From JBFMCC01 sp034435275 (GTDB lineage: Bacteria > Chloroflexota > Anaerolineae > Anaerolineales > Villigracilaceae), in contig DAOTXP010000037.1 in the NCBI GenBank assembly GCA_034435275.1, positions 1 through 16,587 on the forward strand: a stretch of DNA of 16,587 nt, given 5' to 3'. This document shows positions 6,518 through 13,965 of the stretch, piece by piece. The notes below the pieces were generated by a model, which saw only the letters and a program-made list of their open reading frames with translations, made no database searches and was not told the DNA's origin. A program made the position numbers and the translations under genes. Each line of letters begins with the position of its first letter. Position 1 is the first letter of the stretch.

Positions 6518-6579
6518 GTATCAAGTATCAGGTGTCACGTTGCAGGCAGCATGATACCTGGCACGTGGAACATGACACG
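6517..6579. repeat. Heptamer array switching orientation, grpE-dnaK spacer
   Basis: On the plus strand nine contiguous 7-mers: TGTATCA, AGTATCA, GGTGTCA, CGTTGCA, GGCAGCA (6517-6551), then TGATACC, TGGCACG, TGGAACA, TGACACG (6552-6579). The first five follow N-GT-NN-CA (one deviation) and the last four follow TG-NN-AC-N, its exact reverse-complement form, with no gap at the switch (6551/6552). The array fills the spacer from the dnaK ribosome site to just before the grpE stop (6583). This is the clearest example of the architecture in the window. Confidence 0.72.
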
Positions 6580-6582
6580 AAT

Positions 6583-7137
6583 TTACTGTGCCACTCTCAC
6601 CTGGGCAGGTCGTATCACGCGGTCGCCAAGCATATACCCGTTTTGGACAACTGCGATCACGTGACCGCTCTGTATGCCGTCGGCGGGCTCATGAGAGATC
6701 GCCTCGTGAAGATTCGGGTCGAACGGGGCGCTCTCCGCCTCAATGCGCTTCACGCCCTCGCCCTCGATGACGGACTGCAATTTGCGCGCGATCAATTCGA
6801 TGCCGTTGGTCCAAGCGTCGTCCGCGGGACGGTTCTGCAGGGCGCGTTCCAGGTCATCCAGCACGGGCAGGACCTTCCTGAGGAGGTCGCCTTTCATCGA
6901 GACGTAGGTCATTTCGCTGTCTCGCTGAACGCGATTCTTGTAATTGACGAACTCCGCCTGGGCGCGCTGCCAGCCATCCAGATATTCGGACGCTTTGGCC
7001 TCGGCCTCTTCGAGCCGCTTCGTCAACGCCTCGATCTCGACCTGCGCCTGCGCGCCGGTTTCAGGCGTTTCCACCGCCTCGGCTTTGGTCTCGATAACTT
7101 CTTCAGGTTGATGTTTGTGTTTCTTCTTGTCGCTCAT
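6583..7137 (-). CDS. grpE: Nucleotide exchange factor GrpE
   Basis: Exchange factor that releases ADP from DnaK. 184 residues from ATG 7137 (MSDKKKHKHQ); an in-frame ATG at 7170 would add 11 residues (MDFQPQPGKDN) and cannot be excluded. A charged, disordered N-terminus is followed by the long coiled-coil (about 35-80, EALTKRLEEAEAKASEYL) carrying the family motif AQAEFVNYKNR, then the beta-domain ending in HVIAVVQNGYMLGDRVIRPAQVRVA, the usual C-terminal signature. It lies 48 nt downstream of the hrcA stop, on the same transcript. GGGAAAG before 7137 is a weak ribosome site. Confidence 0.96.
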   Translation of the reverse strand: MSDKKKHKHQPEEVIETKAEAVETPETGAQAQVEIEALTKRLEEAEAKASEYLDGWQRAQAEFVNYKNRVQRDSEMTYVSMKGDLLRKVLPVLDDLERALQNRPADDAWTNGIELIARKLQSVIEGEGVKRIEAESAPFDPNLHEAISHEPADGIQSGHVIAVVQNGYMLGDRVIRPAQVRVAQ

Positions 7138-7185
7138 GTTGTCTTTCCCAGGTTGTGGTTGGAAATCCATCCACCGGAACGTGAA

Positions 7186-8226
7186 TTAATCATTGCCGCC
7201 AATCGTGTCGTTCACCATGTCGCTCAACAGGTCTGCCACATATCGCACAGTTGGAATGGTACGCGCGTAGGACATGCGCATCGGGCCCAGCACGCCGAGC
7301 GTGCCCGTCGCCAGCCCGGGAACGCCGTAGCGCGCCAGTACCATCGAGCATTGACGCAATTCCTCCCAACCGCCCTCGCTCCCAATGAGCACCTGTAACC
7401 CGCCCACGTTGCTGTTCGCAGACGTGCGAGCCAGCAAATCCCTCAATGTGGAACGCTCCTCGAAGAGACGCAGAGCGCGGCGGGCTTCGTCAGACTCGGA
7501 GAATTCGGGTTTGGCCAGCAGGTTGGTCTGTCCATCGGTGTAGATCTGGCCCGATGTGCTTTCGCTGATCCGGCGGATTTCGGCAATAACAAGGGTCAGG
7601 ACATCCTGATCGAGGGCATCGGAACGAGGCGGGACGGCCGCGATGGCATCCAGCGCCAAATCAGCCAGAAGTCCATTGAGACGCGCTGCGGTCTGGCTGA
7701 GTCGCTCCTGTGAGACGGGTTCGGCCAGGGTGAGAATCTGCTGTGAGACCTCGCCTCCGGCAAGCACCATGACCATCAATACCTGCCGTCCCTGCGTGGA
7801 GATGAGTTCGACATGCTTGAAACGCACTGTTTCGGCGTGCGGCGCGGTAACGACCGACACGCCCTGAGACTGATGCGCCAGGATGGACGCGGCCAGCGTC
7901 ATCCATTGATCCACGTCAGGGCGGGCCTGGTAGAACTGATGCGAGATGGTGTGCTGGACGGCCTCCGGCAATTCAGCCTGCTGCATCATCTGACCGACGA
8001 AGAAACGATAGCCCTCTTCAGTGGGAACGCGTCCGGCAGAGGTGTGCGGCTGGCGCAGATAGCCCATCTCGGTCAGCGCGGCCATTTCGTTGCGGATGGT
8101 GGCGGAACTGAGGTCGAGGCGATAATGCTCGGCCAGCCGCTTGGAACCGACCGGCTGGGCCGTGTCAATGTAATCGCGGGTGATGAGTAGGAGAATGGTT
8201 TGCTGGCGTTCAGTCAGGTCTGCCAC
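7186..8226 (-). CDS. hrcA: Heat-inducible transcription repressor HrcA
   Basis: Repressor of class I heat-shock genes that binds CIRCE. The ORF is open up to a TTG at 8256, but that codon lies in the CIRCE spacer. I choose GTG 8226, giving 346 residues starting MADLTERQQTILLLI, in line with other HrcA N-termini; AAAAGG lies 9 nt before it. The N-terminal winged helix-turn-helix includes SATIRNEMAALTEMGYLRQPHTSAGRVPTEEGYRFFV (written here as two family blocks, about residues 41-61 and 62-78). The rest is the usual GAF-like dimer domain, ending LLSDMVNDTIG. First gene of hrcA-grpE-dnaK-dnaJ. The perfect CIRCE 14 nt upstream implies self-repression relieved by heat. Confidence 0.96.
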   Translation of the reverse strand: MADLTERQQTILLLITRDYIDTAQPVGSKRLAEHYRLDLSSATIRNEMAALTEMGYLRQPHTSAGRVPTEEGYRFFVGQMMQQAELPEAVQHTISHQFYQARPDVDQWMTLAASILAHQSQGVSVVTAPHAETVRFKHVELISTQGRQVLMVMVLAGGEVSQQILTLAEPVSQERLSQTAARLNGLLADLALDAIAAVPPRSDALDQDVLTLVIAEIRRISESTSGQIYTDGQTNLLAKPEFSESDEARRALRLFEERSTLRDLLARTSANSNVGGLQVLIGSEGGWEELRQCSMVLARYGVPGLATGTLGVLGPMRMSYARTIPTVRYVADLLSDMVNDTIGGND

Positions 8227-8239
8227 GTTATACTGCCTT

Positions 8240-8266
8240 TTAGCACTCTCTTTCAATGAGTGCTAA
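8240..8266. promoter_or_regulatory. CIRCE operator (HrcA binding site)
   Basis: TTAGCACTC (8240-8248), a 9-nt spacer, and GAGTGCTAA (8258-8266): a perfect match to the CIRCE consensus. It lies 13 nt downstream of the hrcA -10 box, in the 5' leader of the hrcA-grpE-dnaK-dnaJ transcript. Confidence 0.98.
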
Positions 8267-8279
8267 TGAAACTCGAACA

Positions 8280-8308
8280 ATGATAACATGGCGGAAAATG
8301 AGCGTCAA
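8280..8308 (-). promoter_or_regulatory. Promoter of the hrcA-grpE-dnaK-dnaJ block
   Basis: Minus strand TTGACG (8308-8303), 17-nt spacer, TATCAT (8285-8280): five of six matches to each sigma-70 hexamer with ideal spacing. Transcription would begin about 7 nt before CIRCE, so HrcA would block initiation or early elongation. Confidence 0.88.
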
Positions 8309-8324
8309 TAAGAGGAGTGTAAGA

Positions 8325-8369
8325 AATAAAGTTCGACCGCCACATGACTGGTGGCGGTCGAACTTTATT
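8325..8369. terminator. Strong hairpin terminator after the kinase gene
   Basis: A perfect 19-bp inverted repeat (8325-8343 with 8351-8369) around a 7-nt loop, GC-rich in the middle and with AATAAA/TTTATT ends, so it has a T-rich tail on both strands. It lies 15 nt past the kinase stop (8385) and 17 nt before the hrcA -35, insulating the heat-shock promoter from kinase transcription. Confidence 0.9.
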
Positions 8370-8384
8370 GTTTGCGCACAGACT

Positions 8385-10523
8385 CTATTGCGTCGAGATA
8401 GGTCGCCAGGCGGGATCAAAATCGGTGCCGGGATCGGTAGTCAACCGCGTGCGGTTGGCACCATCAATGGTCATTATATAAATATCGCGGTTATCCCTGG
8501 AGTCTTCGCTCTCGAAGATCAACCAGAAGCCGTCCGGTGAAAACTGGACATTCTCAATGGGCAGGGGGCCGAACTCCAAGGGGGTGGCGTTGGAAGTGCC
8601 GCGGTCTTCATAGCGGATGCGCATGAGCCGGGCTTCGGAGAATCCGCTGGCTCGTTTCTGGCTGAAGACGATCACCTGCCCATCCATGGACCAGGCCGGT
8701 TCGAAATCCAGGAATTCTTGTCCACTGCGGACAAGCTGGTCTTCGTTATTTCCGATGTCGGTCATCACCCAGATCTGATAGACGCCGACCCGCTTCACCG
8801 TGTAGGCGATCTGATTGCCGAAGGGCGACCAGGCCGGCTGGCTGGCTTCCAGATCGGAGCCGGTATCCACCAGGCGCATGACGCCATAGGTGGTCATATC
8901 CATCACATAGATTTGCGGATGGCCGTCACGCAATGAGGTAAAAGCAATCTTTTTTCCATCCGGGGACCACGCGGGGTCGTAATCGCCGCCGGGTTCGCTC
9001 GGCAGAGGCGCGAGGTCGCTTCCATCCGCGTTGACGATGTAGAGGCTGGCATTCACGAAGGTGTCGGATTCACCGCTACATGGAGAGACAAACACCAGCC
9101 GCAAACCGTCCGGTGCCCAGGATGGGTTGCATGCGCCGTTCGGCAGATTGGTGACCGGATGGACGTTGGAGCCGTCCAGATTGGCAATGTAGATTTGCGG
9201 CACGCCGGTCCGGTCCGAGGCAAAGGCGAATTGCCCGTCTCCGCCGCCTTGGGGTGTCTCGGTCGGCAGAGGCGTTTGATTGGGAAGCAGGGTGGGCGTG
9301 AAGGTCGGAAGCGGAGTCGGCGTGGAAGTGGGGATCAGCGTCAGGGTGGGGCTGACCGTCTCGGTCGGAGGAGGCGATGTCTTGGTCGGCGGTTGGGTCG
9401 GCATGGACGTGGGCGTCCCGCGCACCAATTCCAGCAGGCCATTCATCTGCTCGGGAAAACCGGGCACATAGTACCAGGCGCCGACCCCCGCGCCGATGAT
9501 GAGCAACAGCAAAAACAGCCGAAGCAGGCACCCGCCGCCGGCGCGTTTTTTAGGTTTGGATGGTTTGAATTCGGGATCTTCATGATTGCCGCTAAAGATG
9601 GGGCCCGTCGGCGGCTTGTTCTGTTCGATCGAGGCTTTCACTTTAGGCTTGGACGGCCTCTCGCTTTCAGCGGGCGGCGGTGAAACAATATAGTCGCCGG
9701 CCAGGCGCTGAGTCTTGGATTTTGAACCAAGCAGGCTCTTCTTGAAATCCTCGGCGGTTTGGAAACGTTCAGCCGGATCAACGGCCATGGCTTTTTCGAT
9801 GGCCGCCGCCAGCCGCCGTGAGACCTTGGCATTGCGTTTGCGCAAAGGCGTCAACTGGGCGTTGTCCATGGCGCGCGCCAGGCCGTCTTCGGGGATAATG
9901 CCAGTCAGCGCGGCGTAAATGGTCGCGCCGAGTGAATAAACATCCGTACGCGCGTCCGTACGGGCCGTTCCATATTGCTCCGGCGGAGAATAACCGGGCG
10001 TCATGGCGCGCGCGCCGGTGGTGGTAGCCTGACTGGCCGGCACCACTTTGGCATGACCAAAGTCAACCAGGTAGATGTGGGCGTCGGGCGTGATCTTGAC
10101 GTTGCCCGGCTTGATATCGCGGTGCAGGATGGGAGGCTTGCGGGTATGGAGGTAGGCCAGCGCGTCGCACATGGCCGCGCCGATCAGAATCGCCTCGTCC
10201 TCCGTGATCGAGCCGACGCGCTCCATGCGCTGACGCAAATCCTCCCCCTCAATGTAATCCATCACCAGATACTGTCCCTGCTCGCCGATCACGAAGTGAT
10301 CAGTCACGCGCGGCAGATTCGGGTGACGCAGGTTTGCCAGGATCACCGCCTCGAGACGGAACTGGCGCGCATATTCATCTGTCGTGAATAGATTCTCTTT
10401 GAGCGCCACATCCACGCCCAGGTTCTCGTCCACCGCGCGATAGACGGATCCCATCCCGCCCTGCCCGAGAATCTCCACAATGCGATAGCGTTTATGCAAC
10501 AGCGTGCCGCGTTCGAGAGTCAT
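8385..10523 (-). CDS. Transmembrane Ser/Thr protein kinase with TolB/PD40 beta-propeller sensor
   Basis: PknB-type kinase of 712 residues. Cytoplasmic kinase domain 14-265: glycine loop GQGGMGSVY (20-28), catalytic Lys42 in VALKE, HRDIKPGN with Asp136 and Asn141, DFG at 154-156 (followed by His), and PGYSPPEQYG in the activation segment. A charged juxtamembrane stretch follows, then one transmembrane helix (about 332-352, CLLRLFLLLLIIGAGVGAWYY), a long Pro/Thr-rich stalk (about 370-425), and an outer domain of about six PD40 repeats with motifs such as WSPDGKKIAFTS, QIYVMD and DPAW, as in TolB beta-propellers. PASTA repeats, common in PknB sensors, are absent. The ATG at 10523 is chosen over the TTG just upstream. 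Substrates and ligand are unknown. The PAP2 gene lies upstream on the same strand. Confidence 0.93.
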   Translation of the reverse strand: MTLERGTLLHKRYRIVEILGQGGMGSVYRAVDENLGVDVALKENLFTTDEYARQFRLEAVILANLRHPNLPRVTDHFVIGEQGQYLVMDYIEGEDLRQRMERVGSITEDEAILIGAAMCDALAYLHTRKPPILHRDIKPGNVKITPDAHIYLVDFGHAKVVPASQATTTGARAMTPGYSPPEQYGTARTDARTDVYSLGATIYAALTGIIPEDGLARAMDNAQLTPLRKRNAKVSRRLAAAIEKAMAVDPAERFQTAEDFKKSLLGSKSKTQRLAGDYIVSPPPAESERPSKPKVKASIEQNKPPTGPIFSGNHEDPEFKPSKPKKRAGGGCLLRLFLLLLIIGAGVGAWYYVPGFPEQMNGLLELVRGTPTSMPTQPPTKTSPPPTETVSPTLTLIPTSTPTPLPTFTPTLLPNQTPLPTETPQGGGDGQFAFASDRTGVPQIYIANLDGSNVHPVTNLPNGACNPSWAPDGLRLVFVSPCSGESDTFVNASLYIVNADGSDLAPLPSEPGGDYDPAWSPDGKKIAFTSLRDGHPQIYVMDMTTYGVMRLVDTGSDLEASQPAWSPFGNQIAYTVKRVGVYQIWVMTDIGNNEDQLVRSGQEFLDFEPAWSMDGQVIVFSQKRASGFSEARLMRIRYEDRGTSNATPLEFGPLPIENVQFSPDGFWLIFESEDSRDNRDIYIMTIDGANRTRLTTDPGTDFDPAWRPISTQ

Positions 10524-10561
10524 CAAATTCCCATGAGTTTGAAATAACCGTAGGCGTGCCG

Positions 10562-10567
10562 ATTATA
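10562..10567 (-). promoter_or_regulatory. Possible -10 box of the kinase gene
   Basis: Perfect TATAAT on the minus strand, 38 nt before the kinase ATG, in the 56-nt gap after the PAP2 gene. No matching -35 at the right distance, so it is tentative; the kinase might instead be read through from the PAP2 gene. Confidence 0.35.
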
Positions 10568-10579
10568 ACAGAACGTCCC

Positions 10580-11566
10580 CTACCGGTTGGCCTTGTCAGT
10601 CAACTGCAATTTTTCGAACAGCCGCGGCGCGCCGGCAGAAATCCATGCACCCACCAACGCATAGCGGATGAAACGCAACATGAAAGGAATCAGCGATTCG
10701 CCGCGCGGCAGGACAGCACCGAGTCCGTACCAGAAGACCAGCACGCCAACGACTCCGACAACATAGCGAAGCGCTCGCTTCACGCCGGGACCCGAGGCTG
10801 AGTACCCGCCCCGAGCCGCCAGCCAACTGACGCCAAATGACAATCCGAACAACGACCCCGCGGACGAGACCAATCCGCTCAAGGCCAGCGGATCGGGAAC
10901 CACCCCGCCATTGGCTGCGGCATTGACAATCCATTCCTGCGGCATGACCCAGCCGGTCCAAACGAGGTTTGCCAGCGCGCCAAACAGAATGATGGCAAGC
11001 GAAACTGCAAACGCAAGAGTCACCTGCGCGCCAAATGTCATTTTCTTGAGGCGAATGGAAACGGGCGTCCAGAATCCCTGGAAAGCCCACAGCAATATCC
11101 CGCCAATCAACCAGCCAGCCAGCACATCCTGCGGAAAGTGCACGCCGAGGACCACGCGCGAGAAACCAATCAGCGTGATCACGGCCGCGGCCGCGATCCA
11201 AACCCAGGTCCGGCGCAGACGCGCGGCCAGTGTCCCCCACACTCCGACCGCGGTCTGCGAATGCCCGGAGGGCATCCCAAACGATGTCTCCACCGCGAAT
11301 GGTTTCACATGCGAACTGACCCAAAACGGACGCGGCCCATGAAAGGCCAGTTTGAGCACATTATTCAATCCGGTACTTGCCAGCAAAATAAAACCCACGC
11401 GCAGTCCCAGTCCGGCATCCACACACCAGTACAACGCCGGCATGACGAGCAGGAAGAACTCCTCCGAACCGAGGAAGGAGAAGAATTTCATGATGGGAAC
11501 GAGCCAGTCCTCCAATCCCTGAACAGCAATGACGAGCAGGAGACTGTTCTGTGCAAGGATGTTCAT
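10580..11566 (-). CDS. PAP2-family membrane phosphatase
   Basis: Integral membrane phosphatase of the PAP2 (phosphatidic acid phosphatase/undecaprenyl-pyrophosphatase-like) superfamily, 328 residues. All three catalytic motifs are present: KLAFHGPRP (72-80, KxxxxxxRP), PSGH (99-102) and SRVVLGVHFPQD (136-147, SRxxxxxHxxxD). Several hydrophobic helices surround them (about 35-50, 58-72, 122-138, 148-165), and three to four more lie in the C-terminal half, which has no recognisable extra domain. Likely substrates are lipid phosphates at the outer membrane face, but the exact one cannot be read from sequence. ATG 11566 is chosen because AGGAGG lies 8 nt before it; the longer frame has no ribosome site. 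It is transcribed divergently from the transglutaminase-like gene. Confidence 0.93.
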   Translation of the reverse strand: MNILAQNSLLLVIAVQGLEDWLVPIMKFFSFLGSEEFFLLVMPALYWCVDAGLGLRVGFILLASTGLNNVLKLAFHGPRPFWVSSHVKPFAVETSFGMPSGHSQTAVGVWGTLAARLRRTWVWIAAAAVITLIGFSRVVLGVHFPQDVLAGWLIGGILLWAFQGFWTPVSIRLKKMTFGAQVTLAFAVSLAIILFGALANLVWTGWVMPQEWIVNAAANGGVVPDPLALSGLVSSAGSLFGLSFGVSWLAARGGYSASGPGVKRALRYVVGVVGVLVFWYGLGAVLPRGESLIPFMLRFIRYALVGAWISAGAPRLFEKLQLTDKANR

Positions 11567-11586
11567 AAATCGCTCCTCCTGAGGAA

Positions 11587-11616
11587 TTGACGTTTGCGCG
11601 AGGAGTATTGTACACT
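11587..11616 (+). promoter_or_regulatory. Promoter of the transglutaminase-cyclase pair
   Basis: TTGACG (11587-11592), 18-nt spacer, TACACT (11611-11616). The predicted start of transcription falls on or next to ATG 11623, so the mRNA would be leaderless; no Shine-Dalgarno sequence precedes that ATG. Confidence 0.5.
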
Positions 11617-11634
11617 CAAAGCATGCAAACGTCA
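11588..11634. promoter_or_regulatory. 10-bp inverted repeat over the divergent promoters
   Basis: TGACGTTTGC (11588-11597) and GCAAACGTCA (11625-11634) are exact reverse complements, 27 nt apart. The left arm overlaps the plus-strand -35. The right arm overlaps a minus-strand candidate -35 (ATGACG, 11635-11630) that is 17 nt from TACAAT (11612-11607) for the PAP2 gene. It could be an operator, or duplicated -35 regions. Confidence 0.45.
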
Positions 11635-13965
11635 TCCGCCTGGCGAAGGGACGGGTTGTCAGTCCTGCTAATCCTGGTTGCGATTCTCACCGCATCGGCG
11701 CGGCTGGTCGCGACGGATTGGGCACCCTTTCTCTACTTCACGGAGACCATGGCCCTGCTGGGCGCGTTGCTCGGACTCGGCCTGGGCATCAGCCGGTTCG
11801 GCCCCCGCGCGGTTGGATGGCTGGGATTCGCCTACACCGCCGTGCTCCTGCCCTGGCAGATGACCGCGGCCAGCGGACGCGGCCTGCCCCTGGCCGAGCG
11901 CCTGGTTGTGCTGGGCGAACGGCTGGGTGCAGCGTTTTCGCTCCTGTTCCAGCGCGAAGCAGTGGAAGATACCATCCTGTTCCTGGCGTTCGTCACGCTT
12001 GGCTTCTGGCTGATCGGCCTGTATTCTGGCTACGGCCTCGCCCGGCACGGGAATTATCTGTCCGCCGTCCTGCCGGCGGGGACAACGCTCGTGGTCATCC
12101 AGATTTATGATGCGGCCGCGCCGCCGCGCCTGTGGTTTCTAGCCGTCTATGTGTTCATTGCACTCATCCTGCTCGGGCGGATGAACCTTCTCAAGAACCG
12201 GGAATCGTGGGACAAGCGAAAAATTTTTCAAATGCCCGATGCAGATCAGGAATTCACCAACAGCGCATTGATCAGCGCCGCCGTCATCGTATTGATCTCC
12301 TGGTCGCTGCCGTCGTCCATCTCCAGTTTCGAAGCCGCGACGCGCGGCTGGCGCAATCTGACCAAGCCGTTCGAGTCCCTGCGCGAAAACCTGAGCCGCG
12401 CCGTGGAAGGTTTGGATACAGCCAGCGGTGAGGCCGAGGGAAGCGGGGACTTCTATGGAAAATCCCTGACCCTGGGGCGCGGCACACCTCTCTCCGATGA
12501 AATCCTGTTCACAGTCAAACCGCTGGACGAAGTGGACGTTCCTCGTTTTTACTGGCGCGGACGCGTGTACGATCACTACGAGAACGGCAGATGGGATAAC
12601 GCCTCCGCCGTTTCGACGGAATTCACCTCGCTCGCGGAAGACCTGCCCATCCCGGACCTCGAGGCGCGCACACGGGCGCGCTTCACATTCCAGGCCAACC
12701 AGCGACAATCCCTGCTTTACGCCGCCGCGCAGCCCGTCTGGGTGGATCCAGGAGGCACTCTGCTTTCGACGCCTCTCAATTCAGACCAGCAGGATATCTT
12801 CGCCATCTTTGCCGTGCCTGCGCTGGAGCACAGGGATGCCTATGAATCCCGCGCCGCGCTGGCCAACCCGTCGGTCCAGGAATTGCGCGCCGCCGGGACG
12901 GACTATCCCGCCTGGGTCACTGCGCGCTACCTGCAACTGCCTAGCGATCTCTCCCCGCGTATCATCGAACTTGCCGCTGAACTCGCGGCGGGACAGGAAA
13001 CTGCTTACGACCGGGCCGCGGCCATCACCGCCTGGCTGAGACGCGAGATCGAATACGAGGCGGTGCTCCCGGCGCCGCCCGAGGGCAGTGATCCGCTGAC
13101 CTGGGTGTTGTTCGACTACAAAAAGGGGTTTTGCTTCTATTACGCGACGGCTGAGATCATGATGCTGCGCTCGCTGGGAATCCCGGCGCGCATGGCGGTC
13201 GGCTTTTCGGAAGGCGAACTCGACGAGGAAAGAAACCTCTACACCGTCCGCCGCCTCGATTATCACGCCTGGCCGGAGGTCTATTTCCCCGGCATCGGCT
13301 GGGTGGAGTTCGAGCCGACCGCCAGCCAGCGAGACCTGCAAAGACCGCTGGGGCCTCAACCCGTATCCACCGGCGCGGCGAATGTCCCCACGCCGCAAAG
13401 CGAAGCGCTGCTCGACGAGGAATCTCTCACCGAACAGGATCGGGCGCGGGACGAGGAGGGCATCACTGCAACCGTTCCAACGCCGCTCCCGCGCTGGGTA
13501 TGGACCGTGAGCGGAATGACTCTTGCCATTGTCCTCTGGCTGTTGGACCGACGCACCGGCTGGGTGGGACGCATCCCCGTTTACATCGAAAAACGCGCCG
13601 AACGCACCGGCGGCCGCGCGCCGCGCTGGATCCGCGCCTGGGCCGCGTGGACTCGGCTCACACCCATCGAGCGCGCCTTCCAGGCGGTCAACCTGTCCCT
13701 GCGCTGGCTGGGAGAACCCGCGCCCGCTCACGCCACGCCGCGCGAGCGCGCCGAACGGCTGATCGGCCGGATGCCGCGCGGCCAGGCCGAAGTCCAGAAA
13801 TTGAGCCGACAGCACGAAACCGCGTTGTTCGGGCGGGAGGCGGTCTCGCTTCCCGCCGCGCGCCTATCCGCTCTGAAAGTCCTTCTGCACGCGTTCCGTG
13901 TTATGATTATCAGAATGTACTCCGCGATCAGGGACCGAATCGCACCACCCGCCTATGGTCATTGA
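11623..13965 (+). CDS. DUF3488/transglutaminase-like membrane protein
   Basis: 780-residue membrane protein of the bacterial TgpA/DUF3488 type. The N-terminal half has about six hydrophobic helices (within residues 10-240), an extracytoplasmic part follows, then a transglutaminase-like core with Cys504 in KKGFCFYYATAE, His548 in DYHAWPEVYF and WVEFEPT just after; a Glu sits where many members have Asp. A second membrane helix lies at about 625-643, followed by a cytoplasmic DUF4129-like tail (LTPIERAFQAVNLSLRWLG). Such proteins are thought to act on peptides or amines at the cell surface; the reaction here is unknown. ATG 11623 is preferred to the frame's earlier TTG because of the promoter position. 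Its last 11 nt overlap the cyclase gene, so the two are probably co-translated. Confidence 0.9.
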   Translation: MQTSSAWRRDGLSVLLILVAILTASARLVATDWAPFLYFTETMALLGALLGLGLGISRFGPRAVGWLGFAYTAVLLPWQMTAASGRGLPLAERLVVLGERLGAAFSLLFQREAVEDTILFLAFVTLGFWLIGLYSGYGLARHGNYLSAVLPAGTTLVVIQIYDAAAPPRLWFLAVYVFIALILLGRMNLLKNRESWDKRKIFQMPDADQEFTNSALISAAVIVLISWSLPSSISSFEAATRGWRNLTKPFESLRENLSRAVEGLDTASGEAEGSGDFYGKSLTLGRGTPLSDEILFTVKPLDEVDVPRFYWRGRVYDHYENGRWDNASAVSTEFTSLAEDLPIPDLEARTRARFTFQANQRQSLLYAAAQPVWVDPGGTLLSTPLNSDQQDIFAIFAVPALEHRDAYESRAALANPSVQELRAAGTDYPAWVTARYLQLPSDLSPRIIELAAELAAGQETAYDRAAAITAWLRREIEYEAVLPAPPEGSDPLTWVLFDYKKGFCFYYATAEIMMLRSLGIPARMAVGFSEGELDEERNLYTVRRLDYHAWPEVYFPGIGWVEFEPTASQRDLQRPLGPQPVSTGAANVPTPQSEALLDEESLTEQDRARDEEGITATVPTPLPRWVWTVSGMTLAIVLWLLDRRTGWVGRIPVYIEKRAERTGGRAPRWIRAWAAWTRLTPIERAFQAVNLSLRWLGEPAPAHATPRERAERLIGRMPRGQAEVQKLSRQHETALFGREAVSLPAARLSALKVLLHAFRVMIIRMYSAIRDRIAPPAYGH

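Noticed and set aside
134..6579. Repeat arrays as CRISPR
   Set aside because: Units of 7-8 nt are contiguous with no spacers of 25-40 nt, and no cas gene is present.
6373..7398. A 341-codon plus-strand frame across the dnaK start, grpE and the hrcA end
   Set aside because: It is antisense to three confidently identified genes and has no recognisable domain. Long open antisense frames are expected in GC-rich conserved genes.
12781..13815. A 344-codon minus-strand frame opposite the transglutaminase gene
   Set aside because: Composition is Arg/Gly/Ala-rich with no motif, and the plus strand carries clear catalytic residues.
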